From: Athripsodes cinereus
Taxonomy: Eukaryota > Arthropoda > Insecta > Trichoptera > Leptoceridae
Length of the DNA: 64,000 bases
Direction: 5' to 3'
Assembly: GCA_947579605.1 (NCBI GenBank)
Contig: OX388312.1
Location: 19,367,313-19,431,312 of the forward strand
Below, piece by piece: positions 15,101-30,100 of the stretch (the stretch's first letter is position 1; each line of letters starts with the position of its first letter). Under the pieces are notes generated by a model. That model was not told the origin of the DNA. It was given only the letters and a program-made list of their open reading frames with translations, and did not search any database. Position numbers and translations under genes: made by a program.

Positions 15101-18100
15101 GTTTTTTTTTTTAAATAATAATAAATTTGTATTTCTTTTTTTTTAGATCGATCGCCGAGTAGAATAGTCAAATCGCCGTCTCCGCCTCCTTCAAATGGTA
15201 TGTAGACAATTCAACAAATTAATTTTTTCGCCTATAGATTTGGATAAGAGAAATAAATGTGTTGTTACTTCTTGATGTGTTTGTTGTGTGAGAAAGAGCG
15301 GGCGTCAAAAATCCACGTGGATTCATCATGTGGATCAAATTGTCAAGGACGGGCGTGTGTCAAGTAAGAGAAATCGACGTGCGTATTTGAGAAATTGCAT
15401 GAATGTAGAAAAAGCGAAAGAATTGTTTAAGGATAGATCTATACGGCGTTCCGTTCTCTCTGCCTTCCCCGTTTGGGATACGGTGTGAGGGTATAGATAG
15501 ATAGACTTTTTGATGTACATTTGTAAAAAATACTCTATTTTTAGCGTTACATCTAGAATAGTGGGATAAGTATTAAATAAAATAGTTTTATTATCGAGCA
15601 GTCACACAATATATTCATAAGTAGGTATAAGTAAATTTGATATATCCATACAGTTAGTTATGATGTGTGTAGAGATAGAGAGAGAGAGTAGTAGTAGTAG
15701 TAGTAGTAGATTTGAATATTGACTCTGCATAGTAATGAATGGAGCCGGGCGTTTGTACCGAGGGATCTAGACTGGTTTGGCGGGAAATCCGGAAGAAATC
15801 GTGCAAGATTTAAATTCATTTTTTATTCGATATTCATATGCAAACAGCATAGCTGATCTCCATTTGATCTATGGTCAATTCATATCTACACGGTGGTTAC
15901 AAAAAAAAATTGCCATACCTATTCATATAAAGAACTCTGTATAGTTGTATAACAATTTGTATATTTTCTGCTTCTTTCAAGTCTTTAAGATTAATGATAT
16001 CAATATTTGTGTCATGTAAAGAACTTTCAACTGATATACTGACTACCACAAGGTAATTAGTAACTATTGGGACGCTTTTTTATTTTTTCCATAGAGATTA
16101 CTACTTCTACTATACCATCATGGCATATCCCAGTAGTGGGGTAGCCAACAGATCAGCTATATGCGATAAACCTGCAATCATTTATAGAATTCCATGCAAA
16201 CATATTGGATTCTATTAATGATGACGATGATTTTGGATGGCTTGTATTGATAAATGAAGTAGTTTAAAGCAACTCAACCATCTCAAAAGCATTGGTAAAC
16301 GGTGCATTCATCTTTTTTCTAACGTTGGTCACATCATATTACGACGCTTCAGAGAGTGATATTTTTCCTCGATATATAAAATAAAAAAATTGCGATCACC
16401 CTATCACCGTATACCTAGGTATAGTGTGGTCATCTTATGTGGAGCACAGTAATATTTTATTGAGTGGATTTAGCATTCATAGCACACTCCGTTATTCAAA
16501 TTTTCTCAAAATATGAAAATCTCAACTCCGCTCTGTTCCGTACCGTGGCAAGAAAACTACCCCTAAAATAGATATATTTTATTACATACCTACCTTCCTT
16601 AAGGAAAATCGACGATCATGGGTGAAAAATAGTATTAATAGGTACTTATCTCCTCCTTTTCCGCAAAAATGTACAAGAAGTAACTAACTTGTATAAGGAT
16701 AGAATTATTGAAATTTCAGTACTCTCTGCCTACTCTATAAGGGCATGGTGTGTCACCGAACCCTCTTTTACACTGTTTCTATGAAGACAATATTGGAGCG
16801 TTAGGATTACATATCTAGAAATATATTTTTTATTTTTTATATTTGAGATATGAATGAATTTTAATTTAAAATTTCAAAATAAAATTGTTGTTATTTTGTA
16901 CGCTAATAACCCCATTTATTTCATCGCATTCTAAGTTCGATAATATTATTATTTTTCATTATGTACTAAAATATAAACTTCAGGGATATGAAATAAAATA
17001 CATAAATTGCAATTTTTCATTTTTGTATAGTCATGATGACGGTAGCGTGCAGAAAGGTACATGAAGTATAAATTGTAGGGGAATCATTGTGAGGGCTACA
17101 CATCCAACCTTTTACCGAAAGGGACAGAATATCGTTTTATATTCATACCACGTTTATGGCTGCATAAAAAGTTGCTACAAACCATTTCCCCAAAACTAAA
17201 TTTGTTGCGAATAAATAATATGGGTATTTTTCAAAATTATAATATTTTAATCGACTATCGATCTCGCAACGTACGTACATATGTACATACATAGTACATT
17301 CATCTTTGTTATATTTGGTAATGTGGAACTTTGCAACGGTTGCTACGTGGCCTGTGTCAAACACATGCACACAAAATATCTAATAATTGTAAAAACAAAT
17401 GGATATACATAAATACATAGATTCATTTTTCAATGTTCCCCTCAAGAACAAATGCTAGAAACAAGTAGCTTCCAATCAAAATAACTTTGTGTCTCTTTAT
17501 CATTGTCTAACCGTGATGCGGGGTAGCAAGTAAAGTATTTGCATATAATGTGCCAATAAAAATTAAGACATTCAGGTTGGGTAGCATGCCATCGTCTAAA
17601 ACGTCGTGGGATACATTGTGCTAAAAACAATGTTTTTTTTTTAACCAAGATTTAACCATCACTATCGTTTTTGTTGAAGCACAGTACATGTTAAACAATA
17701 TGAAAAATCGAAATGACTCACCTACGAGTTTCATGGCTACTACATAACAAATTGATACAAAACCATAAATCACATGTGAAAATGTAGTTAAGTATACGAG
17801 TATTACATACTTTAAGAGAAAAATAATAAAATTATGTACAAATACTTATCTACTACATAGTTCTTTTTAGAATACGAATGGGAGTGATTATATTAATTAT
17901 AAATTTATTTCAATAACGAAATTACTATAATGATCGGCCATTATGGTAAAAGCCTTAGAAATCATAGGTACGTAAGTAAATATACTAATAGGTAATAGTA
18001 TTACAATACTTTAATAAATACATTTAATTTAGAAGCTGTTGCATATTGAAGACATGGTCCTACAAACAGTTCACCATTGTATATATATATTAAGTAAATT

Positions 18101-21100
18101 AACTTTATCACTATATATAATTATAGCTATCTAACATAGCCATGTTTTTTCACTCTATATATTTATGAGTAAAATGAAATTATGTAAAATAAAATATTTT
18201 TTTAGAGATCAATGCTTAGACTATAAATACAAAATTCTGTATAAAAATTGAATGCTTTCCCCTTTGAATTTATAAACAATGTAGTTTCGAGTTATATTAT
18301 ATTTGAGTTCATCAGAATCCCATGATATCCTGATTATCCCTGATGAAACATGTATTGATTTACTTCGAAGTTACAAAACAATGCATGCATAGCTTTGAAA
18401 ACATTTGGGAACGTCATTTGTTTAAAATATCTTAATAGAATGAATATTATACGTATACAGATGAGTAAGACTAAATTATTCAATAAAGTTAATAGAAGAA
18501 ATCTTAAGAAGAGATCATATATTATTTCTAGTGAATGTGTGTGTAACAAATTGGTAATTATTCATACCAATATACTGCCGGATACAATTAGGTTTGATAT
18601 GAATAGATACATTACATAATTATAATACCTAATCTAGGTAAGTATATTATCATCCCATTACATAAGAACTATGCTAACTCCAAATTTATCGTTTTGGAGA
18701 CATATGTAGATGCAAATGTAAATACGATATTACGTTTCATGTAGTGGATAAATATTGCATCAAATAACTTATTATTTATGTGTGAAAAATATAATTCATG
18801 TGAACAATAACACCGTACCTAGATATTGACATTCAAAATTTTCGAATTGCTTCCTGTAAAGCTGGCATTATGGAGGTAGGTAGTATAGTTCTCATCTAAT
18901 AGGACGTCATGATATTACCGGTATTCTTGGACACCTGATGTATTATGATAATTCGCTAGATTAGCAATATCTTCAATCAAGAATATGAAACACATAATTT
19001 AAAAAAAAACTCTCATATATTTTATTTATTAGATTTCCATACTTTTTTCTGTAAGTTGTCGGTAGTTCTCTAAAGGCGAGTATTCGCATAACATTAACAA
19101 TATCACATAATTATATATTATTAAGTACATGCAGTTTGTCTTCTACCTACCCAACTTGTGGAAAATGTTATAGGGAGATTTTTTCAAAGCATACGGATTT
19201 TAATGTAAAAGATTCCATAATATGTATGCCCCTTTTCTAAGTATATTATAGATAGACCTATTTCCTAGTATTAGTATAGGAACTTCGTAAGAAAATAAGA
19301 TGTAATGTAAGAAGATAATAATATTAATTATTATACCTGCTGAAACCGAGACTTAACAGTTAAAACTCAAAAATGGGACATCTGTCACTTGCTCTTCAGA
19401 CTGTACAGTATTACAATAATAGAGTATCAATCTGGTAAAATTGACAGTAAGGAAATTAGAAATGTTTATTATTCGCATCGCGTGTATGTTTGGGGGACCA
19501 CTACTACGTACTATAGCTACGCTACATAATATAATATAAGGTAAGTAGTAGTGTAGGTACCTACTACATGTATAATATACAGTAGCACACTGTATGCTAC
19601 TGAAACTTCTCAAGTGGAAACTTACAGCAAACCTAACTTGCTATTGCTACTGATGGATAACCATTCAAATATAAATCGAATAACAGATACGCAAGGAGGT
19701 ACATAATATATTTTTTATTTATTTATTTACTGAGTAGGTACCTATTCGTAAGACATCGCATTTATGTTATTTAACATCTTCAATTCAGCGATGGGGTATG
19801 CTACCTATCCTGAATGTCCTAACATTAATTAGGACGAAGAGCATATCTTGAATGTTCATTACATTATTATGACATTCTGAAATACGTGCCTATTATTAAA
19901 AAGCTTGTACACAGTGTTTATTTATTTGTTCTTTATTATGGATCATACAGTTGTAACAATAAATATAAGAATTAATTATAACAATTAACTATAACAACTA
20001 AGAAGATATATTTGGCTGAGAGGAATGGTGCTCGGAGACGTGGACGTCCGAGGATTAAATGGTAAGATCATTTAAATCAAATCCTACAGGATGGTCACGT
20101 GTTGAGCACATTGAACAGGAGAGCATGCATGAGGAATTGTATGACAGTGACTGAAGCGAAAGATGTATGCAAGGATAGAAGGAAGTGGCGCTCGATCCTT
20201 TCTGCCTACCCCGCGAGGGAAGCGGCGTGATGGTATGTATGTATGTATGTATGTATGTATAATTATAACAATGAGCAAACCAATTTAGATCCCTTCCTTG
20301 CCAACTAAAAAGCAGAAATTTGAGGCGATTTAATCAACAAAAAGATAAAGAAAGAAAATATGTTAAAAATATACCTACATAAATAAATAGTAAAAAAATA
20401 TAAAAAAATAAGCTAACACAAAATCCACAAATAATATGCCGTTGACATATAAATAAGACACTGAAGTCAGGGTAGTTTGCAGAATGAAATACACTTTGAA
20501 CTTAATTATCACGCATCTCAATGTTTTATCAAAAACATAATATGTAATTATTTTGAAGGGATTCAAATACTTTATAATATCAAAAGTACGCCAGAGATCT
20601 GCTTTAATAACAATCGGTAGATTTGAGGGGCCAGCTATAAAGAAGACAACTATGCAGCACTTCCCCTCAATAAAATCTTATTACTCCAATAGGAACATTT
20701 ACTTACCTCAAGTCAATTCATGTAACCCTTTCATATCTATAGAATAGTTTTGAGTATTAATAAAAAAAGTGTATAGATTAACAATAAAAAAAAAACTAAT
20801 CGTATTTTGATTCATAGTAAAACACGCGCAAGACACCGCCACGGTAGCGTATGATAAACACGGGACAAAAGTAATATTATTATTTTGTATAGAGATACAT
20901 AATAAAATATTATAATGGGCTAACGCAACCCTTTCTTTACTATTTTGACTACAGGTAAACCGAAACGCGTGCCGCTACTTAGGTGACTTTTTTTATTCGA
21001 CAATAATAACACAATTAGGTATTATAATATATACAGTGTGCAGTTTGTTTTTTATTCATCACATTAAAAATTCAGGTAGGTACTTTAAATATCATTTTAT

Positions 21101-24100
21101 AATGATAATAATAGTAGTATGTTTTACCCTTTGTAGATCTATAGGCAAACATAACATAAGTATACCTTTACATGTTATTTTTATTAATAATATTTGTTAC
21201 TTTTTTAATTTGAATTGATATACATCAGTGTTAAGTGAAAGGGTTACAAGGTAAATTTAGCACTCTATTATTAAAATGAGGCGGGTATTATTTAAATTTA
21301 CGCATACAAAATTGAAGGGTGTGAAGTGATGGCATTATTATTAGGTGAATAAACTACCCCTTTGCATGAAATACAAGGGTTTGTTATGTAAATCAAATTT
21401 AAATAACACTTGTATGAATTGTAAGTAGGTACTTGTCTTTTAACCAATCAGCGTTTAGAGTAGGCACGAATATCACTTAATTTGTTTAGAAAAAAATACA
21501 AGCATGACTTCGAATGCTCTTATGCAAAATATTCATGAAATAAGATTGTTTTTTTACTTTGTTCCCTTTTAAAAACAATGTATTTATTTATTTTATAGAA
21601 AAATGGTGTAGGTACTTTTATAGCTGATTTATTTTTATTGGATTAGAATAAATTAATATGGATTGAAGCTACTTTTTCACGATCAGAGTGCACTTGAATC
21701 ATAAAAAAACCAGCATTTTATATTTTATTCTTGTTTTACGTCTATCAGTATTGGCTATGAATTCATAGATCATATTGTAGTATGCTTCGTTAAATAATAA
21801 AAAAACTTAAAACGAAATAATAAATATAAACTTATTTAGTACTCAAATATTGTAAATTATTAGGATTTTGTGTAGACAAGCCAAACCAACATTAGACAAT
21901 ATAATGAATAGATATTTATCACAAAATTCTTAATTAAATAATAATCAACATTCTTATACAAGTTAGTGTTATCGGTGTGGAGTCCATTATGAAATCATTC
22001 ACCCGCTATCTTTATGATATTTCATGAATGAATTCATAATAAGTAGTACTCGGGCAGGTAAATCACGCCAGCGAGTGAATTTATTTCAGGTATGGTAATT
22101 GATATAGATTCATACAACATATAACATTTACATATCGCTATAATTCTTATTACAAAATTTAATTAAAAAATAAATCTAAATATGTGATAATAAATTATTT
22201 AAGGAGTGTTATACATATACCTAATACGAATGTTGAAACGAGTATTATAATTACTAATTTATTTCTATATTAAGTAAAGTAAATTAAACTATTCTATTAT
22301 ATTATATTGTAGTACATATATTTTTGTATTATGTTGCGCACATACCGCTATATTTATTGTTTACGGAGAAGCTAAATAAATGATGTATAGTGAGATGATA
22401 AAACTCATTATTTTACATAAAATATACATTTAAATGATATATGGCGCTAAGAGATCGAAATGTTAAATTCTCTGTGCTGACTAAATATGCATTACAAGTA
22501 AGTTCCTACGTTTTTCGTCTAAAGCTCATAACATAACCATAAAGGCATTCATCATACAACTAATTTAATTAGATACTTATTTTATTACTAAACCTCGTAA
22601 GAACTTTATATTATTTTATATGTTATTCTTTGTTATTAAACACATATATTACTAATGTAAAAAATATAACCCCAACATCATAGAGTTCATTGTAGATTTT
22701 ACTTCAATAATAATGAATGTTTACTAAACTCCATAGGTAATACTATGTGAAGTCTTTGGAATAGAGTAGATCTCCCGCTCTTATCTCTGTAAGCTTTCGA
22801 GAGTCCTGTAAAACGCAATTATTGCTGAAATATTACATAACAATCATTGAACATCTACGATTCAACGATGAGTTATACCACCCATCCTAAATACCTTATT
22901 TTTGACGACCCTGAAAGTATCGTTTGTATGTTCATTTTTTTTTTAAAGATATGTCTGGGTTTTGTTATAAACCCAAATACTACCTTATACTCCTTTCACA
23001 GTAAGCTAAAAGCTTGTGTCGTGAAAGGGGAGTTTGCCGGCACCTGGGATCGAACCACGGACCCCTTGTTTACGAGGCCGAGACTCTACCTCCAGGCTAC
23101 CGACGAACTCAATTTATGTACTTAGCTTACTGGCTATCTCACTTTTGGGAGATTTCGTGATAATATAGGTACATATAGGTATAGATAGAATAATATTATG
23201 TAACTATATGAGAGAGATTTTATATCGTGAAACAATTCATTAAACACTTGTTGGTAGGTACGTATAAAATGATATAAATATATTGGATATTGTCATTCGT
23301 CTCCTCTGATTCTTTAAATCGACGATTATAATCATGATTCTACCTGAGGATAGATGACTTTAAATAGTCTATTATAATTTTTATATTGCTTCAAATAGTG
23401 ACAAAGTATGTTATATAACCTTCTTCCGTTCAGTACGTGCCATTATTATATTACAGTATTACTATTCGTATTGTGAGTCAAAGCAACGTACGCATGTTGT
23501 AACATAACAAAGAACATCTTCTACATGTAAAAAAAACTTAACAACCTAACCATGCGGTAGGGAGAAGACACACGATATCCTATAACATAATTTCTGTGCC
23601 TGTATTTTTTTATTACAAATAATATTTAGTAAGATGTGACGATAAAATAATAATAAAAACCCTTTCCCCGCTGGTCGCGCGTCTGACACACGCCATTGCT
23701 TCCTAGTTTACCCTTTATTGTTGGGGTAGTTCCTTTTATTTGACTTATACATTGAGTGTGAGTTTTTACGTTTCCATAATATGCTAAGTGAAATTTAGAA
23801 TCTGTGGTAATCTCTTCGATACGAAAGAGACACTGGTCCGGATCACATGCTGTCTCTAACACGCCGGGGTCCCGTATGGCTCACTTAATTCTCAGCCTCG
23901 CTATTTAATAATTTGGTTTACTCTCAAAATGTTCCTTTCACCCTCCCCTGTCGATGAATTATTAACAAAATATAGAAATTTAAAATGTAGAATGTCGAAG
24001 ACGCAATCAACATCAATAGATGATTTCTTGGAATGTAGGTTACCTAAGTAATTATGTATTTAGATTTTCATGGTAAATAATTATGAAATAATTTAATATT

Positions 24101-27100
24101 CGTATAATTACCGAGCTAGGAATAGAAAATATTATTCGACATCAGGTGATACGCACACACCTCACACATAAAATAATATTATTACTTAGAATGTGTTGTA
24201 CTCCTATGCAATAATATATCTTGCATTGATATTTATGTAAAACTTATTACATATTATTATAATTTAATATTTAATAATGTAACATGTATAGAGACCATTA
24301 GAATTAATAATAAATTATAACTTTAAATTATTATTTATAATAATATCTAGGTACTACTCATGTGTCGATTAATTAGTATATAAATTAATTAAAATTCCAC
24401 AAGTAGGTACAAAGCTCGTTAATTAGTGTTTTATATTATCACAAATTTGTAAATGGGTACTTTCAATATTATTTATTACTTATACATCATGTGTACAGTG
24501 CGTACCTGTACATACTTTATAGTTTATACAATGCCAACATATATAATTTTATCTTCATTTCTGTAGGTAGATTAAATAGAGCTGATCTTATGTTTTTTCC
24601 ACGGAATTCCTTTTGAGGCTAAGTGCCAAATCATAATAACATCTTAAATTATTTTGGTTACACTTGCACTTTTTGCTGAGAATCATGCATATAAAAAATA
24701 ATAATGTAGCCGATAAACTAATGATAGAGTCTTGAATGGTCAATCGAGAAATCCAGGGTTAGATAACTCCTGCTGCGGACCTATTTCCCCTTAGTGACAA
24801 AAAAACATATTCCTTAGTGTAGTTAGTATCATAGTACAACACAGATACCTCTTTTTAAAAAAATAATTTAACTCCGGATGATTCAGGAGTAAGTACGCGT
24901 CTGTTAGATTTATTTATTTATTCAAATTAAATAAACACGAATAGGTATACGTATTTCTATGTATCTATTTAGTTGCTTCAGGTATTTCAAGCAATGAATT
25001 TTACGACCGTTCACCTATTTAATCCATTCTCCGTATGTCTTACGTATTAGTTATTCTCACAAGTATGTACTTTAGTGTTTAGCATATAAGCGTATGTATC
25101 CAGTTACATTATTTATTTACCTTCATATTATTATAAACATGTTTTGTGAATGATAAGGGTGGTTACACGACATTCTAGTTTATCGCACATTAACAGCCAG
25201 CCAATCATCTTCCCTCCTTATTCAATCCTTTCAGTATATTATTATTATAATGCCACTACCACTGTTACTACATTTAGTTGTTGTACCTCATAAAAAACAG
25301 TAAATCGTCCCTACCCCAACCCCCGAATCCAACTAACCCTTACCGGCTAAACATCACACGAGCGATAATCACGACAAAAATTACATATTTCCCGCTTCAC
25401 TTCTATAAGGCGATGATGAACGACTTATGCCGCTGCACCCGGCCTTATAATATTACCCCTTTGTACTGTTATTATTATTATATTTTCCATATTCCATTTT
25501 TTATGGACACCCTATTTATCTTACAACAATGGCGATGGAATGAGATTTGGCTCGCAGATTTTTATAATATAACATACATACTGTGAATAATTGGTTTTTG
25601 TTGACTTTTTGTTGAATATTATTACATATATAGGTAGGTATAATATAAAATTTGAAAATCTTTGTATCGCTTCAATATAATATATACGAGTAGGTATGTG
25701 TCGGGATGGTACATAGATTAGTTATAATAATTGTCTTTGAATGATGATTTATGAGGTAGGATGATTGCATTTTCATTTGGATTATTATTATCAACAGGAA
25801 AGGGGTCACGTGCTGGATGAGCGTTTAGAATTTATATTGTAAAATTAAAATCACGGTAAAATATTAGATACATTATATATCACGAACATATCTAATCATA
25901 TACAACCATTTTAATAACATTAAATCGGAGACCATTACGAAAATTAATGGTATTTTTGAGAGGGTTAAAATATAAGATTAAACTCTGATATTAGGTAGCA
26001 AATATTATAAATATTTCATATAATTTCAACATCAGATTAAGTGTACAAAGACAACATCTACTCAATTCTGACTACGGACATTATTATAAGTTATATATTT
26101 TTAATTAACAATGTTTATTTCATTTATTTACAGACGGCGAAATTGGTGTAGACAGCGGAGATGAGAGAAGTGGTGGAAGTGAGAGGTTAGGACATCATGA
26201 TGATAATTCCTTGGATTCAGAAAGAGGAGGAGCTCTCAACCTGGTGAGTATACTTATTACATAATGTATTGTTTTTATTACCTTCTAAAATTTACACATT
26301 TACCAATTAAGTACTCAATATTTCAATACCTACTGTAAATTTATTTACGGCGCATGAACAAACAGGTATTAAGATTGCAGTAGGTAAACAAATGCGTAAA
26401 ATATATCATTTAAATTCGTTGCTATACGTTTGAAATATCTGGTAAAAACAAATTATAAAAATCAGTAACATAAATAAATAATTTATTTACTTTTTAATGT
26501 ATCTAGTAATCTAACCTAAAATTTTGTCTAAATGACCACATAGAAAATTTCAAACTCGCAAGATGAAGATTGATACTAAATATTCACGCGAAACTTCTTC
26601 CCTCCCATATGAATGTAGGTAGAAGTTTAGTAAATAAAGTAGGTAAGTAATGTTAACAGATTTTCCCCAAAATAATATTCAAAAATAATAAAACGGTGAA
26701 TGCATACAAGCTACTCATCTCATATACGATATTATTATATCCCGTGTTTACATTTATGTGAGGAATGAATGTGGAGGTATTTATGCAGCGTGGGGCGCCA
26801 TAATAATATTATGTTATGTCAAAGTAACACATGTTTTCCCTAAAGAATTTAAAAAACACTTGATATAAATCTGTCCCGACCCTTCGTCTTATGCATTGTA
26901 AACTCTAGTGGGAAAACCATAACTTCATATGTGAGGGAGGGCATTCTGCAATAGCCTACCTACGTCTTATACAAAATATAGAAAACTGTTAGGTATAAGT
27001 ATGTTATGAAGTTAGAAGGAAGGGTAAGAAGATAAATGGTTGTATAATGCACATTGCAGAAATAGGAGGTTAATATTGCACAATTTATGATGTAAAAAAT

Positions 27101-30100
27101 GGAGTGATTTTCAATTGAACAACAAAGAGGATTGTTATTATTATTACAGTACCTATGTAAATATATCTACTTGTTGCTCTGACTATTTTTTTCTCTGTAG
27201 GGGAATTTCCATAGATTCTTATTAAAATAAATATGTTTGCTAAGTTTTCCTTATGCCTTTCAACGTTGATCACTCGTTCTTGAACAATTATTCTCACAAT
27301 AATACGCCTAAATTTATGCAAACTCTGAATACTGAATACGAGACCAACTTCTAAAATTTAGATAATTATTTAATTATTATTTTTCTGAAAGGCGATCATT
27401 CTACAAAACATGACTGAATTTGGTTGAAAATATACAATCTAGTTATAGTAAAATTTGGTGAACAATTAGAATTCTCAGAATCCATATAGCAGCTTATATA
27501 AAAATACAAAAAACACATAAAAGTGTAAAATAATAAATTCGTTTGCTTTACTCTATAACTTCACCCATATCTCCAGTGGAGTAGGCAGAGAGAGAGAGAA
27601 AGATGCGAACACCTTCCTAAGCAATTCATTTCTTTTAAGAATATCGAAAATAAATCTCTTTATCATTGAGAAAGCACTCCTTCGATACGTAAATACCTAC
27701 ATATTGGCACATACCTACCTATAACTATTCATTCTTTTTATTTCGTATTAACACAATATTATAATTTGTACTTCATTTTTTGTGTAGGTAACTGATGGCT
27801 CCCAACGAAGCAGCAGGGGCGAAGGCTCCCCACTGGGCGTCTCTGGGGCGCCCTCTTCAGTTCAGGCGGCCCTGGCGGCTCTACAGGCAGGGCATATCAA
27901 CTCATTCATGTCACAGGTAACTTTCATTTTTTTAACGTATGAACAGAATACGATTTAATAATTATATATTATAAATTTTGAGTTCGTCGGTAGCCTGGAG
28001 GTAGAGTCTCGGCCTTCAGAACAGGGGGTCCGTGGTTCGATCCCAGGTGCCGGCAAAACTCCCCTTTCACGGCACAAGCTTTTAGCTTAGAGTGAAAGGT
28101 GTATAAGGTTGTATTTGGGTTTATAACAAAACCCAGATATATCTTTTTAAAAAAAAAAAAGTAATGCTTTTAACCATAAACTGCTAAATTATTATAAACA
28201 CGTCGCCCCGCATCATCATTTTCCGTTCTCATTACTGTAAAAACAAATAAGTAGGTACAAATATTCATGAAATCTTTAAATTTTTTTCTCAGAACCAGCA
28301 AATGTTTGTACAGAATCCAGTTGGAGCCTTATCAGGATTGTCAGGGTCTGAGTTACAGGCGTTACAGAGAGCTCTTCATCATCAGGCTGGCCTTAGAGCA
28401 CAACTGCAAGGACTGGCCATGTTACAACCTCCACAGGGACCGCAGTCTCAATATTTCTTACAAAATCAGGTAAATAAAATATTTTTCTTTTATTCTAACA
28501 TTTAAGTTCTTTTCAGACGACATGCATTGAATCTTGCGTTGAACATATCAATTCTATACGTATTCATCTATAAATATTTGTACACCATTTACAACCAATA
28601 AAATATTTGTATATTAAAATTAAAATCCTATTTGTTTTTAATAGTAGGCACAGCAATATTGTAAAAGAAAATTGAGGGTTTTTTTTTTGTTTGAAAACCT
28701 TTTCATATAGTTTTGTGATTTTCTTCATAGATGGCTTTTTTTTATAACAATATCATGCTTAAAAAAATATAATATTTTCTTACAAAAGACAATGTGCCAG
28801 ATATAATGAAGTATAATGCTAATATATGATTGTGTCTAGGGATTGCTGTCACAGAATTACAATATTCAGAACCACTCTGGCAGAGACATAACGCACTCAG
28901 TTCAGGTTCGACATAATTTTATAAATAAATATAATAAATTCATTTTACTTTCCATCGGTCATTTTCCTTTCAATTTCATTTCATATCATGGGTACAATCA
29001 TATAAAAATATTTTTGTATAGTTATATTCCAAAATCATCTCACTATATAATAAAAACACCAAAACAATCTACACAAAATAGAGTAACTGAAAAATTCTTA
29101 ATTCTGCAGAACCAGCTCATGAGTATTTGTTAATAAGTTGAAAAATTAATTCATTTCATTTTTATTGAATGTAAAATTTAGCTCAATTGGATATTACTTG
29201 AAAAATTTCAAGGAATGTTCAATTGAGCTAGGTAAGCTTATGAATATAAATAATTACTTTTAGCACCACTTCATCCTCATTTCAATAAAAATTAGATTCT
29301 GTGTAACACGTAAAAATAACAAATCAGAATTTGCCAACCATATCACATATCACGTAACTTGTAGTCAATAATTTACATAGAAAGCATATTAAGCATGAAG
29401 CATGTAGAGTAGGTACATATAATTTATATTTCATTATTTGCATTCTAGAGTGCAATATTTTGAATAATAGAAAATATTGTAATAAATCAATTTTAACAAA
29501 ATTTATTCTTTCATAAAAATACAACAGCAACAAAAAACAGAACTGTGCACAGTAAATAATAAAAAAAACTTCTTTATTTGTTTATCTGTTAAGCAAAAAT
29601 ATAATCTGTTTTATTCTCATTTATTTAATAAGTTTTTGTTAACAAATTATTTTACTTCATTATTCACCATTAAAAAATTGTCGAGTAGCTGTAATAATAT
29701 GTAAAATAGACGAGTAGACCCAGCTGTAGTTGATTATTTTGTAAGCATTATGCAGATTGTTAATTTTTTTGGTCGTTTTCAGGTCCAGCAAGCAGTAGCA
29801 CAAGCGGCACAACAGTTGCATCAATTACAGCAACAACAACACTCCCCACACTCCCCTAACCCCAGCCAGACAGGAAGCACGACACAGACAACACCTCCCA
29901 ACGCAGGAGCCTTGCCAGCAGGCATTCTCACGCCCTCCACTCCCAGTTCGGGAGGCCTCACACCTCATCATCATAAGAACCCAAGACTTCTAGAACCTTC
30001 ACCTGAAGAGACTACAGATCTTGAAGAACTTGAACAATTTGCAAAGACTTTCAAGCAAAGAAGAATTAAATTAGGTAAATATTGTAAAAGAGAACTTTTC

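Noticed and set aside
27986..28054. Free-standing tRNA gene
   Set aside because: The cloverleaf-like head is continuous with a SINE body and A tail that recur elsewhere in the window; it is a tRNA-derived SINE.
29109..29136. Possible alternative last exon (acceptor CTGCAG, then NQLMSIC and stop) that would truncate the POU protein before its DNA-binding domain
   Set aside because: Very short, has no supporting poly(A) signal nearby, and any AG in this sequence would give a similar chance exon.
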